A DNA stretch of 64,000 bases from Mycoplasmopsis alligatoris A21JP2 (lineage in GTDB: Bacteria; Bacillota_I; Bacilli_A; Mycoplasmatales; Metamycoplasmataceae), in contig NZ_ADNC01000002.1 in NCBI RefSeq assembly GCF_000178375.1, positions 1-64,000 on the forward strand. Direction: 5' to 3'. Shown piece by piece: positions 1-12,006 of this stretch. The position numbers were made by a program, and so were the translations under genes. The notes under the pieces were generated by a model that saw only the letters and a list, made by a program, of their open reading frames with translations, had not been told where the DNA came from and did not search any database. How positions within the stretch are numbered: the first letter of the stretch is position 1; each line of letters opens with the position of its first letter.

Positions 1-85
1 TAAAAATAAATACAAGGGCGATAATTTCCCAATTCTAAGTTCTGAATTAGAAAAAATAGAACAAAAAAAAACTATCGAAAGGTAA
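1..85 (+). CDS. C-terminal end of an upstream gene (partial)
   Basis: An open frame enters from the left edge, runs 27 codons without a stop (ending ...KKTIER) and terminates with TAA two bases before the ATG of the PL8 lipoprotein. The tight spacing suggests it is the upstream member of the same operon. Too little is visible to name a family. Confidence 0.5.
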   Translation, partial: KNKYKGDNFPILSSELEKIEQKKTIER

Positions 86-87
86 TT

Positions 88-3000
88 ATGAAAAGAAAAA
101 ATATTTTAATTTTAGGTTCAATATTAGCAATGCCTTTAATTCCTTTAAGTGCTATTTCATGTGGTAGTGATATAGCTGAATATAAGTGAAGTACAGCAGA
201 CAAATATGGTAAACCAATACCAAGAGAAGCAAAAGATTTACATAAATATTTAAAATTTATCCCAATTGAAGAATCGATTCAATCTGTTAGTGCTAAAAAC
301 GCACAAGATGTTTTAAACAATGCTGATTTAGATATGAAAGTTAATGCTTTAAAGTCATTTGCATTGCCAGAAAATGAATTAATGCCAGAAGAATTTGACT
401 ATGACTTAAAAGCAGAAGCAAATGGGAATTCTTTAAACATAACATTGTTTATCACTGAAAAGAAAAATGGTTCAAAATCTTCAATGAATATTGTTTTAAA
501 TGGATTTAGAGATGATTTTGAATTAAGCGATAAAGATCAAGAAATTATTAACAATAATATCTTAGAAATTAATGGATTAAAATACTTAATTGATGGAATT
601 GATAAATCAAAACTTAATGCAACTGAACTAAAAAATAGAACTAATGCATATAAATGAAGTCAAAAAATCATTAATAAATATAATGAATTAAAATATCCAG
701 AAAATCCTATTGCTAATTTCTTTTATGCTTCTACTTACGATAATGGAATTAAAAAAATAGTTTTTGCTAATGACTATTTTAAAAATATTTTTTCTTTATT
801 CAACTCAAACACAAGCGAATTAGTAAAATTAATAGATTCAAAAATAACAAATAAAAATGATGAATTATTAAAGAAACTTAAAGAGTTTGAAACCCAAAAA
901 GATACCGTTTTAAAATTAAACTCAACAGCTAAATATTTAGAAAAAACTAAAGAATTTACTAAATTAATTTCTCCAAGTTCTTTAGACGCTACCACTAAAA
1001 AAGAAATATTAGCAAAATTTGCTGATCATTTTACAAAATCGACTATAGTAGAGTTAAATAAGTTTTCAAACGCTAATAATAAAATAGCAACCAATCAAAA
1101 AACTTTAAGTCCTAAACTGAATGAATTTAAAACACAAATAAATCAATTAAAAACAAGTTCTGATTTTAATTTACTTGATTCATCTCTTACAAATTTAAAT
1201 AGTATTATTTCGTTGATTATAGAACAAGTAAATATTGATAATGCAATTAGTATTCAAAATGCAGAATTTTTAGCATTGCAAGGTGCTTATGATTTAATTA
1301 ATAAAAAAGAAATTCAAGTAGTAAAAAATAATGAAACTGGTGTTATTGTAAATCCTGGTTATTCAGATGCGCCTTATGTAAGAACTGCATTACAAAAAAT
1401 GTTATTTATAGCACAAGCATATCTAATAAATGAACCTGATAATAAGTTGTATAAAAATCAAGATCTTAAAAAAATAATTATTCAAGTTATGGATGATTTT
1501 GCTAAAAAATATTACTTTAGAAATCAACAACAATTTGTTAATTGATGGTTTTATGAAATTGGAATACCACGTGAGTTAACAAAACTTCTAGGAGTTTTAA
1601 ATAAAGTTTTTAATGAAGAATTAAAAACAAATGAATTTAAAGATAAATTCGAAAAATGAAGTGATGGTATTAACTACTTTTTACCAAATGCACGTTATGG
1701 TGGTGCTGCAAAAACAGCCATTATTAATTATGTACCTGTTACTAAAAAAAGAATTCAAACTGGTGCTAATGTAATTGATACTGCTAAACCAATTTTAGCA
1801 ACTGCTATTTTAAATAAAAATACAAGTTTAATTCAAGATGCTCTTATGGCTATGTATGATAACTTATTTAGAGAATTTGTAAAAACTAAAGATGGTTTTT
1901 ATAAAGATGGTTCATTTATTCAACACGATAATTTACCTTATGCTGGTTCTTATGGAGAAGTTTTATACACTGGAATAGCTGATATATTTAAGTATTTTGA
2001 AAATTCAAGTTTTGATTTATCGAAAGATAAAAGATTTGAAAGAATCTATAAATTCACAGAATTAGCAGTTATGCCTTACGTGTTTAATCTATCAATTTCA
2101 GATGGATTAAGTGGTCGTTCATTAGTTCGTTTAGGACATGGAGATAAGCAAAAAGGTATGAATATTTTAGGAGCATTAACTATTATTGTTAAAAATGCAC
2201 CTGAATTATATAAAGCAAGATTAAATAATTTTATAATCGAACAATTAAGTTTGTTTAGCAAAGAAGATTTAGTTAAATTTGGAAAAGATTACAAAATAAG
2301 AGATGTTTATGTTAATAATTTAATTGAATATAAAACTAAAGAAAAAATGACAGTTTTACCTAGAAACAAGGAAGATTGAGAATTTTATGAAACATCTTAT
2401 TTTAATAAATATAATGAACCTTCAACAAGAACTGATTCACTAAAAGATAAAAACAATGTTCCAGTTGGAAGTGATTTAGCATTATCTAATAACGGTTTGG
2501 TTTTTAGTAAAAACCAAGATCGTTATGTTTGAAAAACAGATAATTTTATGTTTAATATCAACTTGCATGGACGCACAATAGGTTTCCCTGAAGCAACTTT
2601 AGGCGAAAACTTAGAATCATATTATTATGCCGATGGAGCAACTACATTGCATACAAAAGCAAACAATAATCCTTATGCAAATGAATATTGAACAATTTTA
2701 AATCCAGAATTAGTTCCAGGTACATCATCTATTCACACAAGTCAATTTGATAAATTATATGCTTATAACTTCCCTGATCAATTAGGAGCTGATGTTTCTA
2801 AATGAACTGATAAAACACTAAAAAAACAATATGACGATTTTACCGCAGCACTAAGAGATAAACAAAAGAAAATTGAAGATAACGTTTCATTACATACAAA
2901 TGACTCATTTAATAACGGAATCATCTATAAACAAGATGGATTTGTAAAAAGTATGGTTGAAAACTGAAATTCAAGTTTAATCACCAGAAAAGTTTATTTT

Positions 3001-3900
3001 ATGATAGATAATCAAATAATTACAGTAGGAAATGTACATTTTACAAATCCAAACAATATTGTTACAACAACTATTGAAAATAGAAGTCAAGCAAATGAAA
3101 ACAGTGCTTCATATAAAAAAGAAAAATTCTTAAACAAAGAAATTTTTGTATATGAAAATAAAGATAACAATGAAGTAAATGGTTATGTTGTTTTAGACAA
3201 TATTGCTTCTAGCAAGCTAAATAAAGAATCTAAATATCCAATATTAGCAAATGTCAACCGTTCATTTGCTAAAGAAAAAAATAAAATAAATAAACTTTAT
3301 AATACTTTAACAATTGATCATAAAACAAATAAAAAATTTGCTTATTCTACTATTCCTAATTATGACAAAACTAAGAAAAACAATTATGAAACCAACTTAA
3401 AAAACTTCAAAATTATTTTAAATAATCATGATTATATAATTGCTTCATATACTAAATTAGTCGATGGAAAAGAATCAACTACTTATTATATAGCTTCATT
3501 TGTTGAAGAAAACAAATCAAAAATTGGAAAAGATAAAGACTATGATGCCAAAATAAAAACAGGTATTTATGTACCTGGTTTAGATACTAAAATTTACTTA
3601 TCCAGTCCTACAACAATGGTTATTGAAACAGAAAAAAATTCTAATAGATGGAACATTATTTCTTCATCAGATTTAAATCTAAAAAATTATGAAATCTATT
3701 TTGATAAACAATTTAGTAATTTAGAATCAAAACTTGTTACAAATGACAAAATAGAATACTCAAATAAAGAAAGTAATGAAGTTAAACTTTTTGTTAAAAA
3801 CGCTACCCAAAGCGGTGTAAGTGTGTTTAATAATTTTGCTTTAAATAACGATATAAATCACAATGCTTGATTTACATTAGAGGTAAAAAATGAAAAATAA
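88..3900 (+). CDS. Polysaccharide lyase family 8 lipoprotein (hyaluronate/chondroitin lyase-like)
   Basis: Predicted 1270-residue surface lipoprotein; the signal peptide ends in a lipobox with Cys25. The middle and C-terminal parts match the PL8 fold: an alpha-toroid segment with NWWFYEIG near residue 490, then TGAN (Asn561), QHDNLPYAGSYG (His613 and Tyr622) and GLSGRSLVR (Arg677, Arg681). The 9-residue His-Tyr spacing and 4-residue Arg-Arg spacing are those of known hyaluronate lyases. Further on, WTILNPELVPGT and TTIENR are typical of the PL8 beta-sandwich. All recognisable catalytic residues are present, so it is probably an active beta-eliminating lyase on glycosaminoglycans; hyaluronan versus chondroitin cannot be decided. 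The N-terminal ~400 residues are mycoplasma-specific and helical. A GAAAGG Shine-Dalgarno precedes the ATG. Its last codons overlap the next gene by 11 nt. Confidence 0.9.
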
Positions 3901-6373
3901 ATTTAAAAAAATGTCTTTAATTATATCTGCACCTTTAGCATTATTCCCAATTATTATTGCCTCTTGTGAAAACACAAGTTCCAAAAATGGTTCTGGTAAT
4001 GATTGAAGTATTCCAAGCAATAAGCCTGGAAATGAAAAGAATTTAGTTTTAAGTGAAAAAGTTGATAATAAAACTGTAAATGATTATTTTAATAACGTTA
4101 CTTTGTTAAGTAATAAACACAAAAATATTGACTCATGAATAAACGGGTTTAATAAGATATTCAACAATCAAGATTATCAATTTTCATTTAATAGAACTAG
4201 TAAAGATGAAGCTGTTGATGTTTCAAAATATGCACAAATATCTGGTGAAAAAGTAAATAATCAAGTTCTAAATAAATATTTAAAATTTAGTGATTTTAAC
4301 TTTCCACAATCAGTAGGAATTGACTTAAAAGCTAAAAAAGAAAACAATAAAATTTCAATTCTGTTTTCTTTATATAACCCTATTGCTAAAACTAATAAGT
4401 TAACTGAAAAAACATTAAGTTTTGATTTTACTGAAACTAAAATTACTTATGAAGATTTAATTGAACCAGTTAAACTAAATTTAGAATTATTAAACTCATC
4501 TAAAGATTTAAAAAATAATGAATCTACAAAAGCTTCATATGTTAAATTAGAAACTGAAGTAAATAACGCTAAAAAATTATTAGATTCTAAATCTAGTGAT
4601 TCTGTAAATATTTCAAAGTCGTTAGAAAATATGCAAACGGCTTTAGATGCCTTAAATAATTCAATTAAGACGTTTAAACAATCAGATGTTTTTGCAGAAT
4701 TAAAACTATTAGTTTCACAAATAAAAAACAAATATACTTTATTTGACCAAAACAACTCAATCAAAGCAATAAAAGCAAAAAATGATGAACTAAAAACTAA
4801 TGTAGCAAACGCAGAAATATTTATCAATACAAAACAATTTGATGAATCAAAAAACACCAAGTTTTTAAGCGATTTAAATTCAAAATTAACTGAATTAGAT
4901 ACTTTAAATAATGGAGTAGAAGGTAAACTTGATGAATTTATTAAGAATTTAGGTTCTAAATTAAACTATAAAAACGATAATTTAGAAACGGTTGATTTAT
5001 CAAAAGTGCTTTCAAGTGATTTTATTTTAAAAGAAACTGATAAAGTTGAAGATCTATCTTACACTTTAACTGTTGCTCCAAATTATGCGTATGGAAAAAT
5101 ATTGATTAGTGGACAAGCTAAATACGGAAAATTCAGTAAAGACATAATTCCATTTGGTTCAACTGAACAGTTTAAGAAAAATAATTTTTTGAATGATTGA
5201 TATATTAAACAAAATTTTTCAGATTTAAATAATGTAAAAAATGGGACATGATCTAAAACTACGTTTGATTCAGAGAAAAAAATTGCCGATGAATTATTGA
5301 CTAATATAAAAAAATATTTAACTAATAATGAATTAAAAGCAAACTTAACATCTGTTTGAATAATGTCTCAATTATTGATAAAAGACAAAGAAGAATCAAA
5401 AGCCTTAAAAAATGTTAAAGAGAATTTTTTAAACTCAAAATCTTCAAAATTAGAGTTTATTCAAAATGCATCAAGATGATATGACTTTAGAAGATTATTT
5501 AGAGTTTACTCATATGCAAATTTTAATCCTACTGGTAAAAAAGACAGTTCATTGGATTCATATAGAAATGATGAAACAAAAAAAATTATTAAAGATTGAC
5601 TAAATGATTTAATATCAAACTATTATAATTCTAAAACCACTGAAGATTCTGGAAAATGAGCATTATTTGAATTCTATGCTCCTTTTAAATTTATAGAACT
5701 TCATTTGTTGATTAATGATTTTTTAGATAAAGAATTTAATGATAAATTTTTTAAAGCTATTAATAGATTTGCTCCTTCAGTTTCTAAATACGGATTAGTT
5801 GAAGGTGGAACAAGTAAAATATCAAATAGATATATAGATAACTTTTTATATGTACAATATACTTTTTTAGTAAGAAACTATACAAATTTATTTCTTGGCG
5901 ATTTAACTAAATCATTACAAGATGCGACAGATTATTCAGACTATTTAAAGAATAATGATTTTACATTACTATTTAAAAACAAATCTAATGTTCAACAATT
6001 TCAAAAAGATATTGACAAAATAAGATTATTTAACAACATGTATACAGAACTTGCTAAAGATACAAATAAATCTGATTTAGGTATATTCAAAAAAGTTGAT
6101 TTAACTAAATTGTTAAACTGATTCAAAACTGAATATTTAGCAAAAGAAATATCTTTTGAAAAATTAAATGCTGTTAAAGGTGAAGAGTTAATGAAAAATT
6201 TAGGAATAATTTATAGATTATTAACGATTAATACCAAATACTCTACCATGTTTTTAAATGAATTAAAAAATGGAATTTTAAAAGGTAAAAATGAATCAGA
6301 TTTTAAAAATCTTTCAAAAATAAATTTTGGTTTTGTGATGAACGACTGAAAAAATATTTTTCTTAAAAAATAG
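3890..6373 (+). CDS. Lipoprotein, possible inactive PL8 paralogue
   Basis: Predicted 827-residue lipoprotein with Cys26 in a lipobox. The start overlaps the lyase gene and its GAGG Shine-Dalgarno lies inside that gene, so translation is probably coupled. Residues 1-400 are charged and helical like the N-terminus of the upstream lyase. The C-terminal half (WALFEFYAPFKFIELHLL and following helices) follows the order of the alpha-toroid of the upstream lyase (WWFYEIGIPRELTKLLGVL), but the TGAN, His-Tyr and Arg motifs are missing and there is no beta-sandwich. My reading is a truncated, catalytically dead PL8 relative, perhaps a glycan-binding or accessory lipoprotein. The similarity is weak and judged by eye. 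Confidence 0.55.
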
Positions 6374-6375
6374 CT

Positions 6376-7923
6376 ATGAGTTTAAGTAACAAAAAAGATT
6401 TTGCAAATTTATTAAAAAAATTAACTAAACCTCTTTTAAAATATTACTCAAAAAACGATACTCAATTAAAATGAGGAAGTAGAAAAGTAGTTTACAATCA
6501 ACACATTGTAGGAATAGAAGGTTTTAGTAGAGTTTTATGAGGATATTCTTCTTTATTTACTGATACAGATGAATTTACCAATAATCCTACAACAAAGGCA
6601 TTTTGATTTAAAACAATTAATGGTTTAATAAATGCTACTTCAACAAATAACACTAAATATAATTGAGAAAAGCCAGAAAATTATAACCAGATTTATGTTG
6701 AGATGTGTTCAATTGCAGTTTTTATATTATTTAATAAAGATAAATTAAAAAAAGAACTATCACATAGTCAAATAAGTGATTTGTGTACTTATTTAAACAG
6801 AATAAATGATTTTGAATTTAGTAAAAATAATTGACAATTTTTTAGAGTTATGGTAAACATTGCTTTATTAAGTTTAAATTCAGAATTTTATAATGAAAAT
6901 AAAATGCTAGAAAGTTTAGAAACAATTAATAAGTGTTATATAAAAGATGGTTGATATTATGATGGTAGGGCAAACCAAAAAGATTATTATATAGCTTGAG
7001 GTTATCATTATTATGGATTAATTTTTAATTATTTTGTTAAAGATAAATTTCCAAAATGAGCTAATTTATTTTTAAATAGAGCAATTGAATTTTATGATTC
7101 ATATAAATACTTTTTTAACTCTAAAGGTTGTCAAATAAGATATGGACGTTCATTAATTTACCGATTTGCAGTTAGTTCTTATTTTAGCGCTTTAGCTTTA
7201 AACAATATTTACCCAAATGGAATTGAAGAACTAAAATGATTTATTACAAAAAATATTTCTTACTTTACTAATAATAAAAATAATTTTGATTCAGAAGGAA
7301 AATTAAATTTAGGATTTGACAAAAAAGATCATACTTTTTTAGAAGAATATAATTCAAATACAAGTCCTTACTGAACCTTAAAAACATTCATTATTTTAGC
7401 TTTAAACAAAAATAATGAATTTTGAAAAGCATCAATTAAAGAACCTAAGTGAGATAATATTAAAAAAATAGATGCGCTAAAAAGTATTATTATCAATACA
7501 AAAACAAATGAAAAATATTTAATAAATCCTGGACAATATGCTGTTTTTAATCCTAAATATAATCAAGAAAAATATACTAAAGAAATTTATAAAACCAGCA
7601 GCGAATTCAAAGTTTATTCTAAAAATTTATCTAATGATTTGGAACTATTCATTTCAAAAGATAATATTAATTTTTCTACTAAAAAACTACCACAAACTAT
7701 AAATTTAATAAACGACAGTGTTGTATCTGAACACGAAATAGAACAAGTAATAATCAAAACAACAAAATGATTTGAACAAAAAAGTAATACTATATTTATT
7801 AAATACGAATTTTTAAATATAGAAAATGATATTTATATAAGTATTAAATTAAAAAATAAAACTTATATTAAAAAAACTATAAATAAGGAAAATAATTCAA
7901 TTTTAATACCTTATAAAATCTAA
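6376..7923 (+). CDS. DUF2264 alpha/alpha-toroid protein, cytosolic
   Basis: 515 residues, no signal peptide, starting two bases after the preceding stop with no clear Shine-Dalgarno, so probably translated by coupling. It shows the DUF2264 landmarks in order: GIEGFSRVLWG near residue 50, KDYYIAWGYHYYGLIF near 205, a conserved GRSLIYRFA near 255, LEEYNSNTSPYWTLKTF near 330 and FWKASIKEP near 355, followed by a C-terminal beta-rich part. DUF2264 proteins occur in carbohydrate-degradation loci; I recall that some relatives are assigned to a glucuronidase family but cannot verify it. Placed after a PL8 lyase and lacking a signal peptide, the best guess is intracellular processing of imported unsaturated uronyl disaccharides. 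That role is inference. Confidence 0.75.
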
Positions 7924-7933
7924 TAATTAACAA

Positions 7934-7963
7934 ACAAAACCTGGAATATACTAGGTTTTTTTG
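7934..7963 (+). terminator. Rho-independent terminator of the PL8/DUF2264 operon
   Basis: AACCT / AGGTT stem followed by seven T, starting 11 bases after the DUF2264 stop codon and just before uvrC. Confidence 0.7.
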
Positions 7964-7976
7964 TTAAAATTTAACT

Positions 7977-9704
7977 ATGTTTAATGATGATAAAAGTGAA
8001 GAAATAATTACTAGAATTAAATCTCTTCCAAGTGAACCAGGTGTTTACTTGTGAAAAGATAAAAATGATGCAATTATTTATGTAGGAAAAGCAAAAAAGC
8101 TAAAAAATAGAATGCTTCAATATTTTGAAGGTAGACTAAATTCGCATAAAACAAATGACTTAGTTAAACAAATTAATGACTTTGATATTTATATAACAAA
8201 AAGTGAAAAAGAAGCTTTAATTCTTGAAAAAAGACTAATTGAAAAATATTCTCCAATTTATAATATTCAACTTTTAGATGATAAACGATATCCATATATA
8301 AAAATAAGTTTAGCTAAAAAGTTAAGCATTAAACTAGATCGTAAATTAATAAAAGATACAGAAAATAATACAAGTTATTTTGGACCATTTCCGCATGGAT
8401 TTGGCGCAAAACAAATTTCACAGTTTTTAGAAAGTGAGCTTTTATACGAAAATGGCTTGCTTATAGACAAAAAAGACAATGATTTTTGATTTAATCAATA
8501 TCAAAAAGCCATAGAAATTTTATCTTTTAAGGATAAAAAAATAATAGATAAAATTAATCAAAAACGGCTTGCTGCAGAAGACTTATTAAACTATGAACAA
8601 GCAAGAGATTATTTAGAATTGAGCAAATATTTTTTAAAACTTAAAGAAACGCAACAAATTGAACTAGAGAAAGAAAAAAATATTGACGTTATTGACTTTA
8701 TACAAAAAGATAATTATTTACATATTACAGTTTTATACTATATTTATGGTGTTTTAATCAATAAAGATTCATGAACTTTTAAAATACATTCAAATGTTGA
8801 AGATGCAATAAGTGAATTTTTAAACTTTTTATATAACAAAAAAGCTTTACCAGATCAAATTTTATTAACTGATAATTTATTAACAAGTGAGTTTATAAGC
8901 GAATTCCAAAATAAGATATTTTTCCCAAAAATTGGTGCAAAAAAGGCAATTTTAGAAATTGCTCATAAAAATAATTTAGTTTATATTGAACAAAAAAAAT
9001 CAAAATTAAACTTAAGAAATATTGAAGCTATTACACAATTAGCAGCACTTTTAAATATAGAAAAAATTCAAAACATAATCGCTTTTGATAATTCAAGTAT
9101 GAACAATGATGCTAAACTTGGGGTTGCAATTGCTTATAGCAACGGTCAAAAAAACAAAAGTTTATACAAAAAGTTTGACCATAGCAAATATAAAGAACAG
9201 CTTTTATTTAACAGCGATGATGAATTTATGTACCAAAATGTTTTAAGATATTTTAAAAATAATTCCTTCAATGTTAATGATTTAGTAATTATTGATGGTG
9301 CTATAAGTCAGCTCAAAAAAGCAATAAAAGCTCTAAATGAGCTTAATATAAAAATAAATATAATTTCACTTGTTAAAGATGATAAACATAAAACTAGTCA
9401 CATATTAAATAGTAATTTTAAAAAAATTGAAATAGTCAATAAAGATTTATATAACTTTTTAGCTTCAGTTCAAATAGAAGTAGATCGTTTTGCTAAAGAA
9501 TATTTACGAAACAAACGAATTACTAGCACTTTTGAAGGCTCAATTGCTAAAATACCTGGAATAGGTAGTAAATATGAAACTAAATTATTGAACCATTTTA
9601 AAACTTATTCTGGTATTTTAAACGCAACACATGAGCAATTATGTAAAGTTGTACCAAAAAATATATGTGAAAAAATTATGAAAACATTAAAAAACAAAAA
9701 TTAA
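7977..9704 (+). CDS. uvrC: Excinuclease ABC subunit C
   Basis: 575 residues, normal to slightly short for UvrC. It makes the two incisions flanking a lesion in nucleotide excision repair with UvrA/UvrB. Seen: an N-terminal GIY-YIG nuclease domain (PGVYLWKD, then IIYVGKAKKLKNRM), a UVR motif region (KRLAAEDLLNYEQARDYLEL near residues 195-215), the RNase H-like second nuclease domain (FDNSSMNNDAKLGVAIAY) and C-terminal helix-hairpin-helix segments (KIPGIGSKYETKLLNHF). It has its own short transcription unit between two terminators. Confidence 0.95.
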
Positions 9705-9723
9705 GCCATTTTTGGCTTTTTTT
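9703..9723 (+). terminator. Terminator of uvrC
   Basis: AAGCCA tttt TGGCTT hairpin followed by a T run, overlapping the uvrC stop codon. Confidence 0.8.
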
Positions 9724-9759
9724 ATTCAATTTTTATCTACAAAACAACTAAAAAATACA

Positions 9760-9782
9760 TTTTATGGAAATTTTACCATATA
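9760..9782 (+). promoter_or_regulatory. TATGGAAA-type element upstream of pdhA
   Basis: TTTTATGGAAATTTTACCAT lies about 100 bases before the pdhA ATG. Related sequences occur upstream of ohr (15227), the BMP lipoprotein (19891), the 28183 gene (minus strand), the first PI-PLC gene (46790, minus) and dhaK (52965, minus). Function unknown; candidate regulatory site. Confidence 0.35.
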
Positions 9783-9874
9783 TAATTGGATGCTAAATTT
9801 TTTAATATCTAAAAGAATATAATAAAACTTATAATAGAAAATAACTATTATTTAAAATAAAGAAAGGTATTAAA

Positions 9875-10993
9875 ATGAAGTACAAATACGTAATGTCAAA
9901 TGGAAAAGTTAATGTAATGGACAAACCAGAAAGCATTATTCGTCACTTAGATATAGATGGTAAATTAATTGATAAAAAATATAAACCACAACTAAGTAAT
10001 GAAAAGCTTGTTGAAGCCTACAAATGAATGGTTTTATCAAGACAACAAGATGTTTATATGCTACAGTTACAAAGACAAGGTAGAATGTTAACTTTTGCAC
10101 CAAATATAGGAGAAGAAGCATTGCAAGTAGCTACAGCTTTTGCAATGGACAAGAAAAAAGACTGATTTTTACCTGCGTTTCGTTCAAATGCAGCTATGTT
10201 AGTTTTAGGAGTTCCAATTCTAAATCAAATGATCTATTGAAATGGAAATGAAAAAGGATCAATTATGCCAACAGATAGCAATGTTATGCCAGTTAACATT
10301 GTTATAGCATCACAAATTTCGCACAACGCCGGAGTAGCTTTTGCACTTAAACAACAAAAAACAGGTGGAGTTGCAGTTACTTTTATTGGTAATGGTGGAA
10401 CAACCGAAGGAGAATTTGCTGAAGGAGTTAACTTTGCAGCTGTTCAAGAATGACCAGCAGTATTTTGTGTAAACAACAATCAATGAGCAATTTCTACACC
10501 AAATCATTTTGAATCAATTTCTTCAACAATCGCTGCTAAAGCTCATGCTTTTGGATGTGCAGGATTATTAGTTGATGGAAATGACTTATTAGCAAGTTAT
10601 GACGTAATTAAAGAAGCTATGGATTATGCAAGAAATGAATCAAAACCAGTTATTGTTGAATTTTTAACATGAAGACAAGGACCTCATACAACATCAGATA
10701 ACCCAAGAATTTACAGAAGTGAAAACGATGAAAAAGAAAACGAAAAATGAGAGCCAATGCATCGTATAGAAAATTATCTAAAAAGTGTTAAAGCACTTGA
10801 TGATGAACAAATTAAGAAAATTTGAGAAGAATCATTAGTTACAGTTAAATCAACATATGAAGAAAGTATGAAAAACATCAAAACTGATATTAACGATGTT
10901 TTTGATTACACATACGCTACAATGCCAGAAGAATTAAAAGAACAAAAAGATGAAGCAATCAAGTTTTGATCTAAACATGAAGGAGCTAAATAA
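9875..10993 (+). CDS. pdhA: Pyruvate dehydrogenase E1 alpha subunit
   Basis: 372 residues. With PdhB it forms the thiamine-diphosphate E1 heterotetramer that decarboxylates pyruvate and reductively acetylates lipoyl groups. The TPP-binding motif is visible as GNGGTTEGEFAEGVNFA ending in NNNQWAIS. The usual GDG metal-binding Asp is Asn (residue 173), a notable but not necessarily inactivating change. The phosphorylation-loop-like stretch RQGPHTTSDNP is also present. First gene of a four-gene operon; GAAAGG Shine-Dalgarno; its stop overlaps the pdhB start as TAATG. Confidence 0.95.
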
Positions 10994-11991
10994 TGTCAGA
11001 TAAAATTTTAGTTAACAATATTCAAGCTTTAAACAACGCTTTAGATTTAGCTATGAGTGCTGATGAAAAAGTTGTTTTATTTGGAGAAGATGCTGGATTT
11101 GAAGGTGGTGTTTTTAGAGCTACTGAAGGATTACAAGCAAAATATGGTGTAAAAAGAGTTTTTGATACACCTATTTCTGAAGCAGCTATTGCCGGAGTAG
11201 CATTTGGTGCTGCTGTTGCTGGATTAAAACCAATTGGTGAAATTCAATTCCAAGGTTTTTCATACCCTGCAATGCAACAAATTTTTACACAAGCTGCAAG
11301 AATTAGAAACCGTTCAAGAGGTAGATATACATCACCTATGGTTATAAGAATGCCTATGGGTGGTGGAATTAGAGCTCTAGAGCATCACTCAGAAGCTTTA
11401 GAAGCTATTTATTCACATGTTCCTGGAGTTAAAGTTGTTATGCCAGCTTTCCCATATGATACTAAAGGATTATTATTGGCTGCTATTAACGATCCTGATC
11501 CTGTTATTTTCTTAGAACCTAAAAAAATATATCGTTCAGGGAAACAAGAAATACCTGCTGGACACTACACTATAGAAATCGGAAAAGCAAATGTTTTAAT
11601 TCCCGGAAATGACTTAACACTAGTAACATATGGTGCACAAGTACACGATGCACTTAATGCTATTAAAAAATTAAGAGCAGCCGGAAATAATATGTCAATA
11701 GAATTAATTGACTTAAGATCACTAAAACCTATTGATACAAAAACAATTGTTGAATCGGTTAAAAAAACAGGTAGATTACTTGTTGTACATGAAGCTGTTA
11801 AATCATACTCTGCAAGTGCTGAAATTATGGCTAGAGTAAACGAAAATGCTTTTGAATATCTAAAAGCTCCAATGATGAGATTAACAGGTTACGATATTAC
11901 TGTTCCTCTTGCAAAAGGTGAACACTATCAAGCGATTAATGAAGATAAAATAATTGAAAAATTAAATGAATTAATGTCATTTAAATTCTAA
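10993..11991 (+). CDS. pdhB: Pyruvate dehydrogenase E1 beta subunit
   Basis: 332 residues, a full-length transketolase-like E1 beta: N-terminal pyrimidine-binding domain (EDAGFEGGVFRAT, FDTPISEAAIAGVAFG), the conserved RMPMGGGIRALEHHSEALEA region and a C-terminal transketolase domain (LRSLKPIDTKTIVESVKKTG, HEAVKSYSASAEI). Translationally coupled to pdhA and followed by pdhC after 15 bases carrying an AAGGAG Shine-Dalgarno. Confidence 0.97.
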   Translation: MSDKILVNNIQALNNALDLAMSADEKVVLFGEDAGFEGGVFRATEGLQAKYGVKRVFDTPISEAAIAGVAFGAAVAGLKPIGEIQFQGFSYPAMQQIFTQAARIRNRSRGRYTSPMVIRMPMGGGIRALEHHSEALEAIYSHVPGVKVVMPAFPYDTKGLLLAAINDPDPVIFLEPKKIYRSGKQEIPAGHYTIEIGKANVLIPGNDLTLVTYGAQVHDALNAIKKLRAAGNNMSIELIDLRSLKPIDTKTIVESVKKTGRLLVVHEAVKSYSASAEIMARVNENAFEYLKAPMMRLTGYDITVPLAKGEHYQAINEDKIIEKLNELMSFKF

Positions 11992-12006
11992 AAATAAGGA
12001 GAAACA

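Noticed and set aside
88-3900. Apparent fragmentation of the lyase (and uvrC, pdhA, pdhC, FtsZ, GH2 and others) into several short genes.
   Set aside because: All breaks are at UGA, which is tryptophan in mycoplasmas; reading it so gives single full-length proteins with motifs in order.
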